From Alteribacter aurantiacus DSM 18675 (GTDB lineage: Bacteria; Bacillota; Bacilli; Bacillales; Salisediminibacteriaceae): a stretch of 64,000 bases of DNA. Positions within the stretch are counted from its first letter, which is position 1; every line of letters starts with the position of its first letter. The notes beneath the pieces were generated by a model. The model was not told where the DNA came from. It was given only the letters and a program-made list of their open reading frames with translations, and searched no databases. Where the stretch lies: NCBI RefSeq assembly GCF_000429705.1, contig NZ_KE386941.1, forward strand, positions 2,096,781 through 2,160,780. Direction: 5' to 3'. The position numbers and the translations under genes are program-made. Positions 25,106 to 33,566 of the stretch are shown here, in pieces.

Positions 25106-26323
25106 TTAAAACAAGTCCTCAAATTCTTTATCCGTTTCTTCACTGGCAGAAAGCTTTTGCTTGTATGTTCTCTCCACTGCATCTTCAACCAAAGCATCGA
25201 TTTCCAAGTTGCCTTCAAATCGATTGGCTTTTGTACGATTTGGCTTGGTCTTCGTTTGCGGTGGTAAAAAGATCGTACAACAATCTTCATAAGGTAGAAT
25301 CGAAAGTTCATACGTATCAATCTTGTGTGCAATATCAATCACTTCTAACTTATCCATTGCCACAAGTGGCCTTAAAACAGGCATGGTCGTTACTTCATTG
25401 ATCGTAAACATACTATCTAATGTCTGACTTGCTACTTGCCCCAAGCTTTCACCGTTCGCAAGAGCAAGTGCTTTATTATTTGCTGCCACCTTCTCAGCAA
25501 TTCGAAGCATCACTCTTCGCATAATGGTCATTTCATACTCGCCTGGTACCACTTCATGAATTTTCTTTTGTGCCTCCGTAAAGGGAACGACATGTAATGT
25601 AATGTCCATACCGGCATAGCGAGAGAGGACCTTCGTCAAGTCTTTCACTTTTTGAAGGGCACGTTCATTTGTAAAAGGAGGGCTGTGAAAGTGAATTGCC
25701 TGTAAATCCACCCCGCGCTTTAGCATCTGATAACCGGCTACAGGGCTATCAATCCCCCCTGAAAGCATCAGCATCACTCTTCCTCCTGTTCCTATAGGAA
25801 GGCCACCTGGTCCTTTTACTGTTTTGCACGTAAGGTATGTCGCTTCTTGCCTTACCTCGACTTTCACTTCAACGTCAGGGTTATGAACATCCACTGTAAT
25901 CTGGTCCGTATTTTGCAAGATGTGTGAGCCTAGTTCATAGTTCAATTTTTGCGATTGAACAGGAAACGTTTTGTCGATTCTTCTTGCTGACACTTTAAAC
26001 GTTCCTACTTCATCAGGGAGAGCGTCTTTGATTGCAAAAAGGGCAGCCTCTTTAATTTCTTCGAGCTTATTATTCGTTTTTAAGGCCGGGCTAAGGGAAT
26101 GAATACCGAACAAGTCTTTAAGAGTGTCCGAGACACCTTGTACATCTTCTCCATTTAGCTCTACAAACATGCGTCCAAATGATCGTTTTACTTTTACGTT
26201 CTCGAAATTTCTAAGAGCTGTTCTTACATTGAGTTGAAGTCGTTTTTCAAAGTGACTTCTGTTTTTTCCCTTTAAAGAAAGCTCAGCATAGCGGATTAAA
26301 ATATGGTCATATACTGGTTGCAT
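25106..26323 (-). CDS. thiI: tRNA 4-thiouridine synthase ThiI
   Basis: Transfers sulfur to U8 of tRNA, using persulfide from a cysteine desulfurase. The 405 residues contain an N-terminal ferredoxin-like plus THUMP domain (about 1-165) and a PP-loop ATPase with MLSGGIDSPVAGYQMLKRG near residue 183. There is no C-terminal rhodanese domain, as is normal for the short Bacillus form. Its start overlaps the nifZ stop by one base (TAATG), so the desulfurase and thiouridylase are coupled. Confidence 0.95.
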   Translation of the reverse strand: MQPVYDHILIRYAELSLKGKNRSHFEKRLQLNVRTALRNFENVKVKRSFGRMFVELNGEDVQGVSDTLKDLFGIHSLSPALKTNNKLEEIKEAALFAIKDALPDEVGTFKVSARRIDKTFPVQSQKLNYELGSHILQNTDQITVDVHNPDVEVKVEVRQEATYLTCKTVKGPGGLPIGTGGRVMLMLSGGIDSPVAGYQMLKRGVDLQAIHFHSPPFTNERALQKVKDLTKVLSRYAGMDITLHVVPFTEAQKKIHEVVPGEYEMTIMRRVMLRIAEKVAANNKALALANGESLGQVASQTLDSMFTINEVTTMPVLRPLVAMDKLEVIDIAHKIDTYELSILPYEDCCTIFLPPQTKTKPNRTKANRFEGNLEIDALVEDAVERTYKQKLSASEETDKEFEDLF

Positions 26324-27465
26324 TACTTGTTTACCACCTTTAAAAGCGAAGGGATCATTTCCTTCGTGTAATCAATAAATGTAGACATTTCTTCTTCCGT
26401 GTTTTCAAAAGACAGAGACACTCTTACGCCACTCGCTGCCCGTTCATGAGAAAAACCACAAGCCAATAATACCCTGCTTGGTTCAGCAAACTTTGAGGAG
26501 CACGCGCTTTTTGTTGAGACGTAAATCCCTTTTTCACCGTATGATTGAACGAGAACTTCAGGTTTTAATCCTGGAACTGAAAAATTGACAATATGAGGTG
26601 CCCGCTCACTTGGGGTGTTCATATACACGCCGTCAACCGATTTTAATGCTTCTATTAACTTCTCCGTCATGCGGTATAAGTGATCGGTTTTCTCCCAGGC
26701 AGCTTCTTGAGTCATTCTCAACGCCTTTACCATGGCTGTCGCACCGGCCACATTTTCCGTTCCAGCTCTTAGTTGATGTTCTTGACTGCCCCCAGCAAAC
26801 ATAGGAGATAATTTCGTCCCTGACCTGGTGTATAGCATTCCCGACCCTTTTAAGCCGTGAAACTTATGTGAAGACAACGAACAAAAGTCGACGTTTGCCT
26901 TTTTAAGATCTAACGGCACTTTGCCAACACCTTGAACGTGATCCACATGGAAAAGGACTTTCGGATGTTCTTGTAGTATTTTACCAATAACTTCTATCGG
27001 ATTAATCGATCCCAATTCGTTGTTCACATGAATTAAAGAAACAAGGGTTGTATCAGGTCTAATTGCTTTTTTTACATCTTCAATATGAACAATGCCGAAC
27101 CGGCTCACAGGTAAGTATGTGACTGTAAACCCTTCTTGTTCCAGTTGTTTGAATGTTTCATAACTGGAAGCATGCTCGACTTCCGATGTGATCAAATGCT
27201 TTCCTCTTGATTGATGCTGATAAGCTGTTCCTTTAATTGCTAGATTATTGCTTTCTGTTCCACCGGAAGTGAACAACACCTCTTTAGGATGAACGCGAAG
27301 CAACGCAGCCGCACGTTCACGTGTTTGCACAAGAAGGCGCTCTGCTTGTTTACCCGCCGGGTGCAAAGACGATGGATTCCCAAAAAAATCGACAGTTGCT
27401 TTTACAAACGTATCTACAGCTTCCTTGTAGGGACGCGTTGTTGCACTGTTATCAAAATAAATCAT
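26323..27465 (-). CDS. nifZ: Cysteine desulfurase NifZ (IscS-like), tRNA thiolation partner
   Basis: PLP-dependent enzyme of 380 residues that takes sulfur from cysteine. The PLP lysine lies in CSLSSHKFHGLKGSG near residue 200, cofactor residues in TSGGTESNNLAI near 68 and HVDHVQGVG near 175, and the catalytic cysteine in STKSACSSKFAEPSRVL near 325. In B. subtilis NifZ supplies sulfur to ThiI for tRNA s4U8, and the two genes are adjacent, as here. It could be called IscS by sequence alone; context favours NifZ. Confidence 0.94.
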   Translation of the reverse strand: MIYFDNSATTRPYKEAVDTFVKATVDFFGNPSSLHPAGKQAERLLVQTRERAAALLRVHPKEVLFTSGGTESNNLAIKGTAYQHQSRGKHLITSEVEHASSYETFKQLEQEGFTVTYLPVSRFGIVHIEDVKKAIRPDTTLVSLIHVNNELGSINPIEVIGKILQEHPKVLFHVDHVQGVGKVPLDLKKANVDFCSLSSHKFHGLKGSGMLYTRSGTKLSPMFAGGSQEHQLRAGTENVAGATAMVKALRMTQEAAWEKTDHLYRMTEKLIEALKSVDGVYMNTPSERAPHIVNFSVPGLKPEVLVQSYGEKGIYVSTKSACSSKFAEPSRVLLACGFSHERAASGVRVSLSFENTEEEMSTFIDYTKEMIPSLLKVVNK

Positions 27466-27641
27466 TTATCGTTAACTCCTTTATAACAAGTGAATACTCT
27501 CCAACAGCTTATCATATCATAACTCTTAGTCTTTTTATTCTCAACAGCTAAAAACGCTCTTTTACAATACAAAATGTGAAACGTTCTTCCATATCGTTGA
27601 CAATTTGCTTAAAACAGAAAAAATTCTTTTAATTTAAACTG

Positions 27642-27669
27642 TTTACAACATTCGACTTTATGATAAAAT
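27642..27669 (+). promoter_or_regulatory. Candidate sigma-A promoter for brnQ
   Basis: TTTACA and TAAAAT separated by 16 bases, about 75 bp upstream of the brnQ ribosome site. No CodY operator of good quality was seen beside it. Confidence 0.5.
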
Positions 27670-27746
27670 TACGTTTGGCTTTATCGCTTTAAAGCCCCAA
27701 GTCCATTATCTTCCAACATGAATGACGTTTCCAGGAGGTTTCACCT

Positions 27747-29057
27747 ATGAATAAGAAAACGCTTACAACAAAAGAAACATTTACCATCGGTTTGATGATG
27801 TTTGCTTTGTTTTTAGGAGCAGGTAATCTAATCTTCCCTCCCGCACTAGGTCAAGAAGCAGGTTCATCAGTATGGACGGCCATACTCGGGTTCCTTGTAA
27901 CCGGTGTAGGGCTACCGATCCTCGCAATCGTGGCTATCGCTAAATCTGGAGGGGATTTGCAGAAGGTATCAAATAAAGTGAGCCCTCAATTCGGTTTATT
28001 TTTTCCATTGGTTGTGTATTTAGCCATCGGACCTCTGTTTGGGATTCCTCGTACAGGTAGTGTTGCCTTTGAGATCGGGGCAACACCTTATACAGGTGAA
28101 GGTCTACAAACCACTTCGCTCTTTATTTTTACATTATTCTTTTTCGGAATCAGTTATTGGCTTTCTTTAAATCCTTCAAAGCTTGTTTCCAGAGTTGGTA
28201 AATACTTAACGCCTGCTTTGGTCGTTCTCCTCACCGTTCTTGCAGTAAATGGTTTCCTGAATCCTGTCGGAACAATCCAAGAACCTACTGAGAGCTACAT
28301 GCAGTTCCCGTTTTTCAAAGGATTTCTTGAAGGTTACTTGACGATGGATGCAATCGCTGCTCTCGTGTTCGGTATTGTTGTGATCTCTAGAATGAAAGAA
28401 CATGGGGTCGTTGAACCAAATGAAGTGGCAAGAAAGGCCGTTCATGTAGGGATTATTGCAGGAATCGGGCTTGCCCTTGTATACTTCTCACTATCTTATT
28501 TAGGAGCAACGAGTGTAAGTGAAATTGGCATGATGGAAAACGGCGGGCAAATCTTGACGGCCGTTTCAGGTATTCTTCTGGGTCAAGCAGGTGTCATTCT
28601 TCTTTCATTAGTCATTGTGATTGCTTGTTTGACGACTTCCGTCGGATTGATTTCCGCTTTCGGTGAATATTTGAAACGTGTTCTTCCGAGCATCCCTTAT
28701 CCGCTTACAACAGGGATCATTGCTCTTTTCAGCTTGCTGATGGCAAACATGGGACTCACAAAACTCATTGCATTCTCTTTACCAATGCTCATTATGATAT
28801 ACCCTGTGGCCATTGTCTTAATTATCCTTGTTCTTACAGAGCAAGCCTTTAATAAAAGACGAGGTGTATTCATGGGAGCTGTCATTGGGGCTGCTCTAGT
28901 TAGTATTCCAGAAGGGTTTATTACTGCCGATATCCTAACCGCACCGTTAACATCCGTTCTCAGCCTTCTTCCGTTTTTCGAACTAGGCATCGGTTGGATC
29001 ATCCCTGCGATTATTGGCGGCACCTTAGGCTACTTTGTTTCAGAAGATCGAGAATAG
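27747..29057 (+). CDS. brnQ: Branched-chain amino acid transporter BrnQ/BraB type
   Basis: Integral membrane symporter of the LIVCS family, 436 residues with about 12 helices, importing Leu, Ile and Val with Na+ or H+. Family motifs are FALFLGAGNLIFPPALGQEAG near residue 20 (with the unwound helix 1 GAGN) and GPLFGIPRTGSVAFEIG near residue 97. TTTCCAGGAGGTTTCACCT gives a strong ribosome site. A terminator follows. It is close to B. subtilis BraB and BrnQ; the two cannot be told apart here. It stands alone between nifZ and a repeat island. Confidence 0.92.
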   Translation: MNKKTLTTKETFTIGLMMFALFLGAGNLIFPPALGQEAGSSVWTAILGFLVTGVGLPILAIVAIAKSGGDLQKVSNKVSPQFGLFFPLVVYLAIGPLFGIPRTGSVAFEIGATPYTGEGLQTTSLFIFTLFFFGISYWLSLNPSKLVSRVGKYLTPALVVLLTVLAVNGFLNPVGTIQEPTESYMQFPFFKGFLEGYLTMDAIAALVFGIVVISRMKEHGVVEPNEVARKAVHVGIIAGIGLALVYFSLSYLGATSVSEIGMMENGGQILTAVSGILLGQAGVILLSLVIVIACLTTSVGLISAFGEYLKRVLPSIPYPLTTGIIALFSLLMANMGLTKLIAFSLPMLIMIYPVAIVLIILVLTEQAFNKRRGVFMGAVIGAALVSIPEGFITADILTAPLTSVLSLLPFFELGIGWIIPAIIGGTLGYFVSEDRE

Positions 29058-29071
29058 CGTAGTACATTCGA

Positions 29072-29112
29072 GGTACCCATGTAGTGAGCAATCACTTCAT
29101 GGGTATTTTTTT
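29072..29112 (+). terminator. Terminator after brnQ
   Basis: TACCCATGTAGTG / CACTTCATGGGTA with a six-base loop, then seven T. Confidence 0.92.
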
Positions 29113-29155
29113 AATAAATGAGGAGCTTGCAATGATTCTTCCTAACGAAGGAGTG

Positions 29156-29261
29156 GAATTCTTCCAATATTGAGCTTATTTCTTCCAAACAGAACGTTAA
29201 TTCTGCCATAATGGTGATTATTTCTGCCAATCGGAACGTTATTTCTGCCTCGAGCCTCCCA
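29156..29261 (+). repeat. Degenerate 21-bp tandem repeat, five units
   Basis: Five consecutive units of about 21 bases resemble TTATTTCTGCCAATCGGAACG; the first is GGAATTCTTCCAATATTGAGC and the last TTATTTCTGCCTCGAGCCTCC. Each unit keeps the TTMTTCTKCC core. The period equals seven codons, but no open frame with a ribosome site covers it. It lies in the gap between brnQ and ezrA. Confidence 0.7.
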
Positions 29262-29269
29262 AAATAAAA

Positions 29270-29455
29270 AAGAAAGCATTGAAAAAGTTAAAGACCAACT
29301 TTTTCAGTGCCTTTATTTGAATGGCAATGGCTCCACTCGGTTGCGCGCCTGATACGAGAAACCCACTCGTATCAGGCTTTCAAAACAGGCAACCGTTACG
29401 CTCATTGCTTAGAAGGGACTAAAAAAGTTAAAGACCAACTTTTTCAGTGCCTTCT
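29270..29455. repeat. Multi-hairpin repeat island with 32-bp direct repeats
   Basis: Two exact 32-bp copies (29282-29313 and 29422-29453) each fold into an AAAAAGTT / AACTTTTT hairpin and are terminator-like. Between them is a nested palindrome: CGGTTGC...GCAACCG outside, and GCCTGATACGAG / CTCGTATCAGGC with a seven-base loop inside. GGCAATGG and CATTGCTT flank this core, so the whole unit is roughly palindromic. Confidence 0.75.
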
Positions 29456-29486
29456 AAAAAAACCGAGTGTGATTTACACACTCGGC
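29455..29486 (-). terminator. Terminator after ezrA
   Basis: On the minus strand CCGAGTGTGT / ACACTCGG with a short loop and seven T. The ezrA stop codon lies in the stem. Confidence 0.9.
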
Positions 29487-31177
29487 TGTAATGTTTCTTC
29501 TTTTTGGACGTTTTCCAATACATTCGGGTCAATTGGTTTGATTGCTTTCAGGCTCATCTCCAGCGCTTCTTCATATTGATAATTTCGGAACGCTTCTTCG
29601 GACTGGAGCAACAAGATATTTAAGCGATCATTCTGCCTTCTGTAGCGGTTTCCATATTGGATCACCCGCTCGGCTAAGGTCGCTTTTTCAATCACATCAT
29701 GTAAAATTGCCATTACGTTCTCGATATGATCATGGGCTTGATCTACGTGATGCGTCACCTCATCTATGGATAAGGGAACCTCATCTATCTTATTGGAAGC
29801 TTGTATGAAGTATTTTTCAGCCGTATCCATTTCCTCAAGAATATCCCTTGGCAACCCAGGAATGTTGCTTTTTTGAAGTTTTTTCTGACCGCTGATTAGC
29901 TTTTGTCTTAGATGTCTTAGTGTCTCTTCCGCTTTTCTTTCGTCACTTCTCATGTCTTCAAGAACTTCTTTAGCATAAAACAGGTCTCGTTCTCCGGCTT
30001 CAAGCTTCTCTTTAAACTCCGACACCATTTTTCTTAATGCAGTATAAGACTGCTTTTGGTTCTCGATATAATCTTCAATCATGACGAATTGCTGAAGCAG
30101 TTCTTTCACTGTTTTTTCAATTTTCAAATGTGATTTGTAGTCTTCTTCCGTTATACGGTAGCTCATTTTCACTTCTTCGGTTTCAACTAACAATTGACGG
30201 AAGGTCTCTGGAAGTAAGTCCACTCGCTTGGCTAATTCATGAACTTCCTGAGTAACAACTTGCTTAGAGAGTGCTTCATATTCAAGCGTTTCGTATATGC
30301 CCTCGATTTCGCTCTGAATATCTTGAATGGGCTCTTTTACTTCGTCTACTTTTACTTCTTCCAATAGAAGAAATAGCCCGTCCAACTCTTGTTTCATCTT
30401 CGTGATTTGGCTTCCAAAACTAAAGTGTTCAATAGCAAAGCCCTTTGCTTCCATCTCTTTTAAACCAAGGGACAGTTCAGTGAGTTGCTTTGGTAATTCC
30501 TTTTCCAATAAAACGAGATAAGGAGGAACGTCTTCGATTAAACGATTGATCTCTTTTAGAGATTCTTTCATTGCTTCAAGGGTCTCCCTTGCAAGAAGGT
30601 AATTCCCTTCAGTTGTCTGCTCTTGGAATACATCAAAGGAGCCATGAACTTCTTTCATCATCTGATCGAGCTTCAGGCCAGCTTCTCCTAGTGTACTTCG
30701 CTTCATCCAAAGCTTCTTCTTCGTTTCATCATAGTAATGTTGTACTTCGCTGATTTCTTCTCTGTTTCGTTCTTCACTTTCAACTAATTCATCAATCTCT
30801 TTAATCATGTTTTTCATATGGGTTTCAATTGCGGCTAGAGTATAATCGACTTCCACTAACAGCTTTTTCCCTTTTCTGAACCGGTACTTGTTCACTGACT
30901 CTTCAATATCAAATAATTTCTCTTCCACGTCAGGAAGCTGGTGTGTAACAATGTCATCCCACTCAGAACGCCAAGCTTCGAATCGTTGCTCCGTTTCTCC
31001 AGACATAGTCAGACCTTTAATTTTCGAGATTTCTTCTGTGACAGGCTCATTCATAATTTTCATTTTCCATTGTTCCAACCTGTCAACTTCTTTATAGATC
31101 TTCTTTCTTGAAAGCGCTCCAATAATGATTAAAATGATAATGATTCCAATAAGACTATATATGATTGCAGCTGTCAT
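29474..31177 (-). CDS. ezrA: Septation ring formation regulator EzrA
   Basis: Membrane-anchored cell-division protein that prevents extra FtsZ rings and helps shuttle PBPs. The 567 residues comprise a single N-terminal membrane segment (IIYSLIGIIIILIIIGAL) followed by a long cytoplasmic coiled-coil and spectrin-like helical repeat region. Near the C-terminus is RNYQYEEALEMSLKAI, close to the conserved QNR-patch region of EzrA. AGGAGGTTTCCT precedes the chosen ATG; the upstream in-frame start is unsupported. Its neighbours hisJ, refZ and ytsP follow the B. subtilis order. Confidence 0.95.
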   Translation of the reverse strand: MTAAIIYSLIGIIIILIIIGALSRKKIYKEVDRLEQWKMKIMNEPVTEEISKIKGLTMSGETEQRFEAWRSEWDDIVTHQLPDVEEKLFDIEESVNKYRFRKGKKLLVEVDYTLAAIETHMKNMIKEIDELVESEERNREEISEVQHYYDETKKKLWMKRSTLGEAGLKLDQMMKEVHGSFDVFQEQTTEGNYLLARETLEAMKESLKEINRLIEDVPPYLVLLEKELPKQLTELSLGLKEMEAKGFAIEHFSFGSQITKMKQELDGLFLLLEEVKVDEVKEPIQDIQSEIEGIYETLEYEALSKQVVTQEVHELAKRVDLLPETFRQLLVETEEVKMSYRITEEDYKSHLKIEKTVKELLQQFVMIEDYIENQKQSYTALRKMVSEFKEKLEAGERDLFYAKEVLEDMRSDERKAEETLRHLRQKLISGQKKLQKSNIPGLPRDILEEMDTAEKYFIQASNKIDEVPLSIDEVTHHVDQAHDHIENVMAILHDVIEKATLAERVIQYGNRYRRQNDRLNILLLQSEEAFRNYQYEEALEMSLKAIKPIDPNVLENVQKEETLQPSV

Positions 31178-31403
31178 AGGAAACCTCCTCTGTATCTTGC
31201 GTTTGATTATGTATGTCATGTAAAAGACTGATTGAATTTGTCGAAAAAGCGCTACTGCTTGTTGCAGTTATCACTTATGTTCCTTATAATATCATGGAAA
31301 AATATATATTTGAGCGATTTTATTGGATTTTTTTTAGTTCTTTCTGACTTTTTTCTTTTTGTTGACAAAATCTGATCGATTTTTACAAAGGGGTGAACGA
31401 TTG

Positions 31404-32231
31404 ATGATTCAACACGACGGTCATGTACACAGCGCTTATTGTCCTCATGGGACAAGCGATTCTTTCGAAGACTATGTTCAAAGAGCAATAAAATTAGGAT
31501 ACAAAGGGATGACATTTACAGAACATGCCCCTTTACCTCCATCGTTTCAAGATCCTGTTCCAAATCAAGATAGTGCGATGCACCCAGACCACCTTAGATC
31601 GTATTTGGAAGAGCTTCAGGTCGTAAAAACGAAGTATAAAAATGAGATTGATATAAGAATCGGCCTAGAGGTAGACTACATTGACGGATTGGAAAGAGAG
31701 ACCCGTTCGTTCTTGAATGATGTCGGGCCTTTTCTTGATGATGCCATTTTGTCCGTCCACTTTTTAAAGATAAATGATCATTATACATGCCTAGACTATT
31801 CACCGGACATGTTCTTACAAGCGGTTCATGACTGTGGTTCTCTCGAAGCCTTGTACAACCTCTATTTCAAAACAGTCTTGCAGTCTTCAAAAGCTGACTT
31901 GGGTCCATTTAAACCGAAACGGATTGGGCACATTACATTGGTCAGGAAATTCCAAAAGCGCTATCCCGTTTCATTTCCATATGTACCAAAGGTTTTGCCT
32001 ATTTTAAAAGAAATAAAGAAACAAAACCAATCGCTCGACATAAACGGAGCCGGTTTCATCAAGCCCCTTTGTGACGAAAGCTACCCTTCCTTTGACGTTC
32101 TCAAAGAAGTAGAGGAATTAAATATTCCGTGTGTATACGGTTCAGACGCACATGCAACAAAACAACTCGGAACCGGAATCATTGCTATTCGTGATCGTGT
32201 AACATTAACATCACCAAAAGCCCTATCCTAA
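31404..32231 (+). CDS. hisJ: Histidinol-phosphatase, PHP family
   Basis: Dephosphorylates histidinol phosphate in histidine synthesis. The 275 residues form a PHP-type TIM barrel with metal ligands in HDGHVHSAYCPHG near residue 4, FTEHAPLP near residue 40, GLEVDYIDG near 85, and YGSDAHATKQLG near 250. I chose the ATG following AAAGGGGTGAACGATTG; a start 15 codons upstream lacks a ribosome site. The stop overlaps the convergent refZ stop by 9 bp. The other his genes are not in the window. Confidence 0.92.
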   Translation: MIQHDGHVHSAYCPHGTSDSFEDYVQRAIKLGYKGMTFTEHAPLPPSFQDPVPNQDSAMHPDHLRSYLEELQVVKTKYKNEIDIRIGLEVDYIDGLERETRSFLNDVGPFLDDAILSVHFLKINDHYTCLDYSPDMFLQAVHDCGSLEALYNLYFKTVLQSSKADLGPFKPKRIGHITLVRKFQKRYPVSFPYVPKVLPILKEIKKQNQSLDINGAGFIKPLCDESYPSFDVLKEVEELNIPCVYGSDAHATKQLGTGIIAIRDRVTLTSPKALS

Positions 32232-32867
32232 AGGACTCTCCTTTAGCTCTCTTGGAATCTCACCATTGAACAGTGGTGAGAGCCACCTCGTTATTTCTTG
32301 GTAGTAACGGCTTAAGAAGTGACCTTCATGAGGCATGAGATGATAGACCTCTCGTATATATTGCGGATGGAGAAAGGGTAGAATGAGCATCCCTCTAAAT
32401 TGCAACACCCAATAATCATTTGGTGGGTGACGAAATTCCCCTTTCTCGTAGCCCGTTTTAATAATCTTTTTATATAGGGATTTTTCCTTTGTTAAATATG
32501 TGGTCATTAGTTCACGAACTAAAATCGTATCAAGTGTAATTTCTCTGTGGACGAACCGCGCCAAGTGGTGTCTTCTTTGCTGATAAGCCATGACGTCCCA
32601 CATAGCAGACAAGAGCACCGCTCCAGCTCCGGTTTCGTCAATATGTTCGATGTGCCTCTCGATTGATTCAACAAACCCTTCCAGAAAGTCTGTCATTAAA
32701 TGTTCCAACAAACCTTGTTTACTTCCAAAATAGTAAGAGATCAATGCGACATTTGCATCCGCTTTTGATGCTATATCTCTAACTGATGTTCCTGCATATC
32801 CTTGAACATTGAACAAATCAATGGCTGCCTTGATTACTTTTTCTTTTGAGGCCTTCCTTGATGGCAC
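32223..32867 (-). CDS. refZ: TetR-type regulator RefZ (YttP)
   Basis: A 214-residue TetR-family protein with a helix-turn-helix near the N-terminus (GTSVRDIASKADANVALISY, about residues 26-45). In B. subtilis RefZ binds sites around the origin under Spo0A control and inhibits FtsZ ring assembly to place the polar septum and trap the chromosome correctly during sporulation. Assignment rests on the fold, length and the hisJ-refZ-ytsP order. It is convergent with hisJ with a 9-bp overlap. Confidence 0.85.
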   Translation of the reverse strand: MPSRKASKEKVIKAAIDLFNVQGYAGTSVRDIASKADANVALISYYFGSKQGLLEHLMTDFLEGFVESIERHIEHIDETGAGAVLLSAMWDVMAYQQRRHHLARFVHREITLDTILVRELMTTYLTKEKSLYKKIIKTGYEKGEFRHPPNDYWVLQFRGMLILPFLHPQYIREVYHLMPHEGHFLSRYYQEITRWLSPLFNGEIPRELKESPLG

Positions 32868-33021
32868 AAATGATCACTCCAGACATTAAACCAAATTTCC
32901 TTATTCTATCGTAATTCGAACAAAGCAGACAAAATTCCTGCAAAAACGCTAAGCCTTTCTTTTTCACGTCCTCTTTTATCTATGATATACTTTACAAAAT
33001 TTCATTTCAGGAGGGTTCTAC

Positions 33022-33501
33022 ATGTTTGAATCTAGCACTTACCAAGGTTCTCTTGAGAATCAATATAACACGCTTATTACCCAGCTTAAGGGTCTTTTAT
33101 ATGACGAAGATGATTTAATTGCCAACTTAAGTAACGCTTCCGCTCTCCTCAACCAGTTTCTTTCAGATGTGAATTGGGTTGGTTTTTATTTATGGAAAGA
33201 AGACGAGCTTGTCCTAGGTCCGTTCCAAGGCCTTCCCGCTTGTGTTCGTATTAAGAAAGGAAAAGGCGTATGCGGCACAGCAGCTGAGAAGCAAGAAGTC
33301 ATCCGAGTGGACGATGTCCACGCTTTTCCGGGGCACATTGCCTGTGATGCTGCATCGAAGTCCGAGATCGTCCTTCCACTTGTTAAAGATGGCAAGCTCA
33401 TTGGCCTCCTTGACATTGATAGCCCTGTAAAATCCCGCTTCAGCCAAGAAGATGAGCTTCTTCTTACTCGTTTTACAGAAACACTTGTAAAACACATATA
33501 G
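33022..33501 (+). CDS. ytsP: Free methionine-(R)-sulfoxide reductase (GAF domain)
   Basis: A 159-residue single GAF-domain protein. The three redox cysteines of fRMsr enzymes are at Cys74 (GLPACVRI), Cys84 (GKGVCGTA) and Cys108 (GHIACDAA). Their spacing (10 and 24 residues) equals that of E. coli fRMsr, so activity on free Met-R-sulfoxide is likely. The gene is between refZ and the GGDEF gene as in B. subtilis, where it is named ytsP. TTTCAGGAGGGTTCTAC precedes the ATG. Confidence 0.9.
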   Translation: MFESSTYQGSLENQYNTLITQLKGLLYDEDDLIANLSNASALLNQFLSDVNWVGFYLWKEDELVLGPFQGLPACVRIKKGKGVCGTAAEKQEVIRVDDVHAFPGHIACDAASKSEIVLPLVKDGKLIGLLDIDSPVKSRFSQEDELLLTRFTETLVKHI

Positions 33502-33518
33502 TCTCTATCCCTTTACTA

Positions 33519-33566
33519 CAAAAGCTGTACCAAAGGTATTAAACGACCTTATGGTACAGCTTTTAT
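33519..33566 (+). terminator. Terminator between ytsP and the GGDEF gene
   Basis: AAAAGCTGTACCA / TGGTACAGCTTTT with a loop of about 18 bases; T/A-rich on both sides, so it may serve both convergent genes. Confidence 0.85.

Noticed and set aside
27608..27630. A CodY box upstream of brnQ (AACAGAAAAAATT)
   Set aside because: Only the right half fits AATTTTCWGAAAATT; five or more mismatches.
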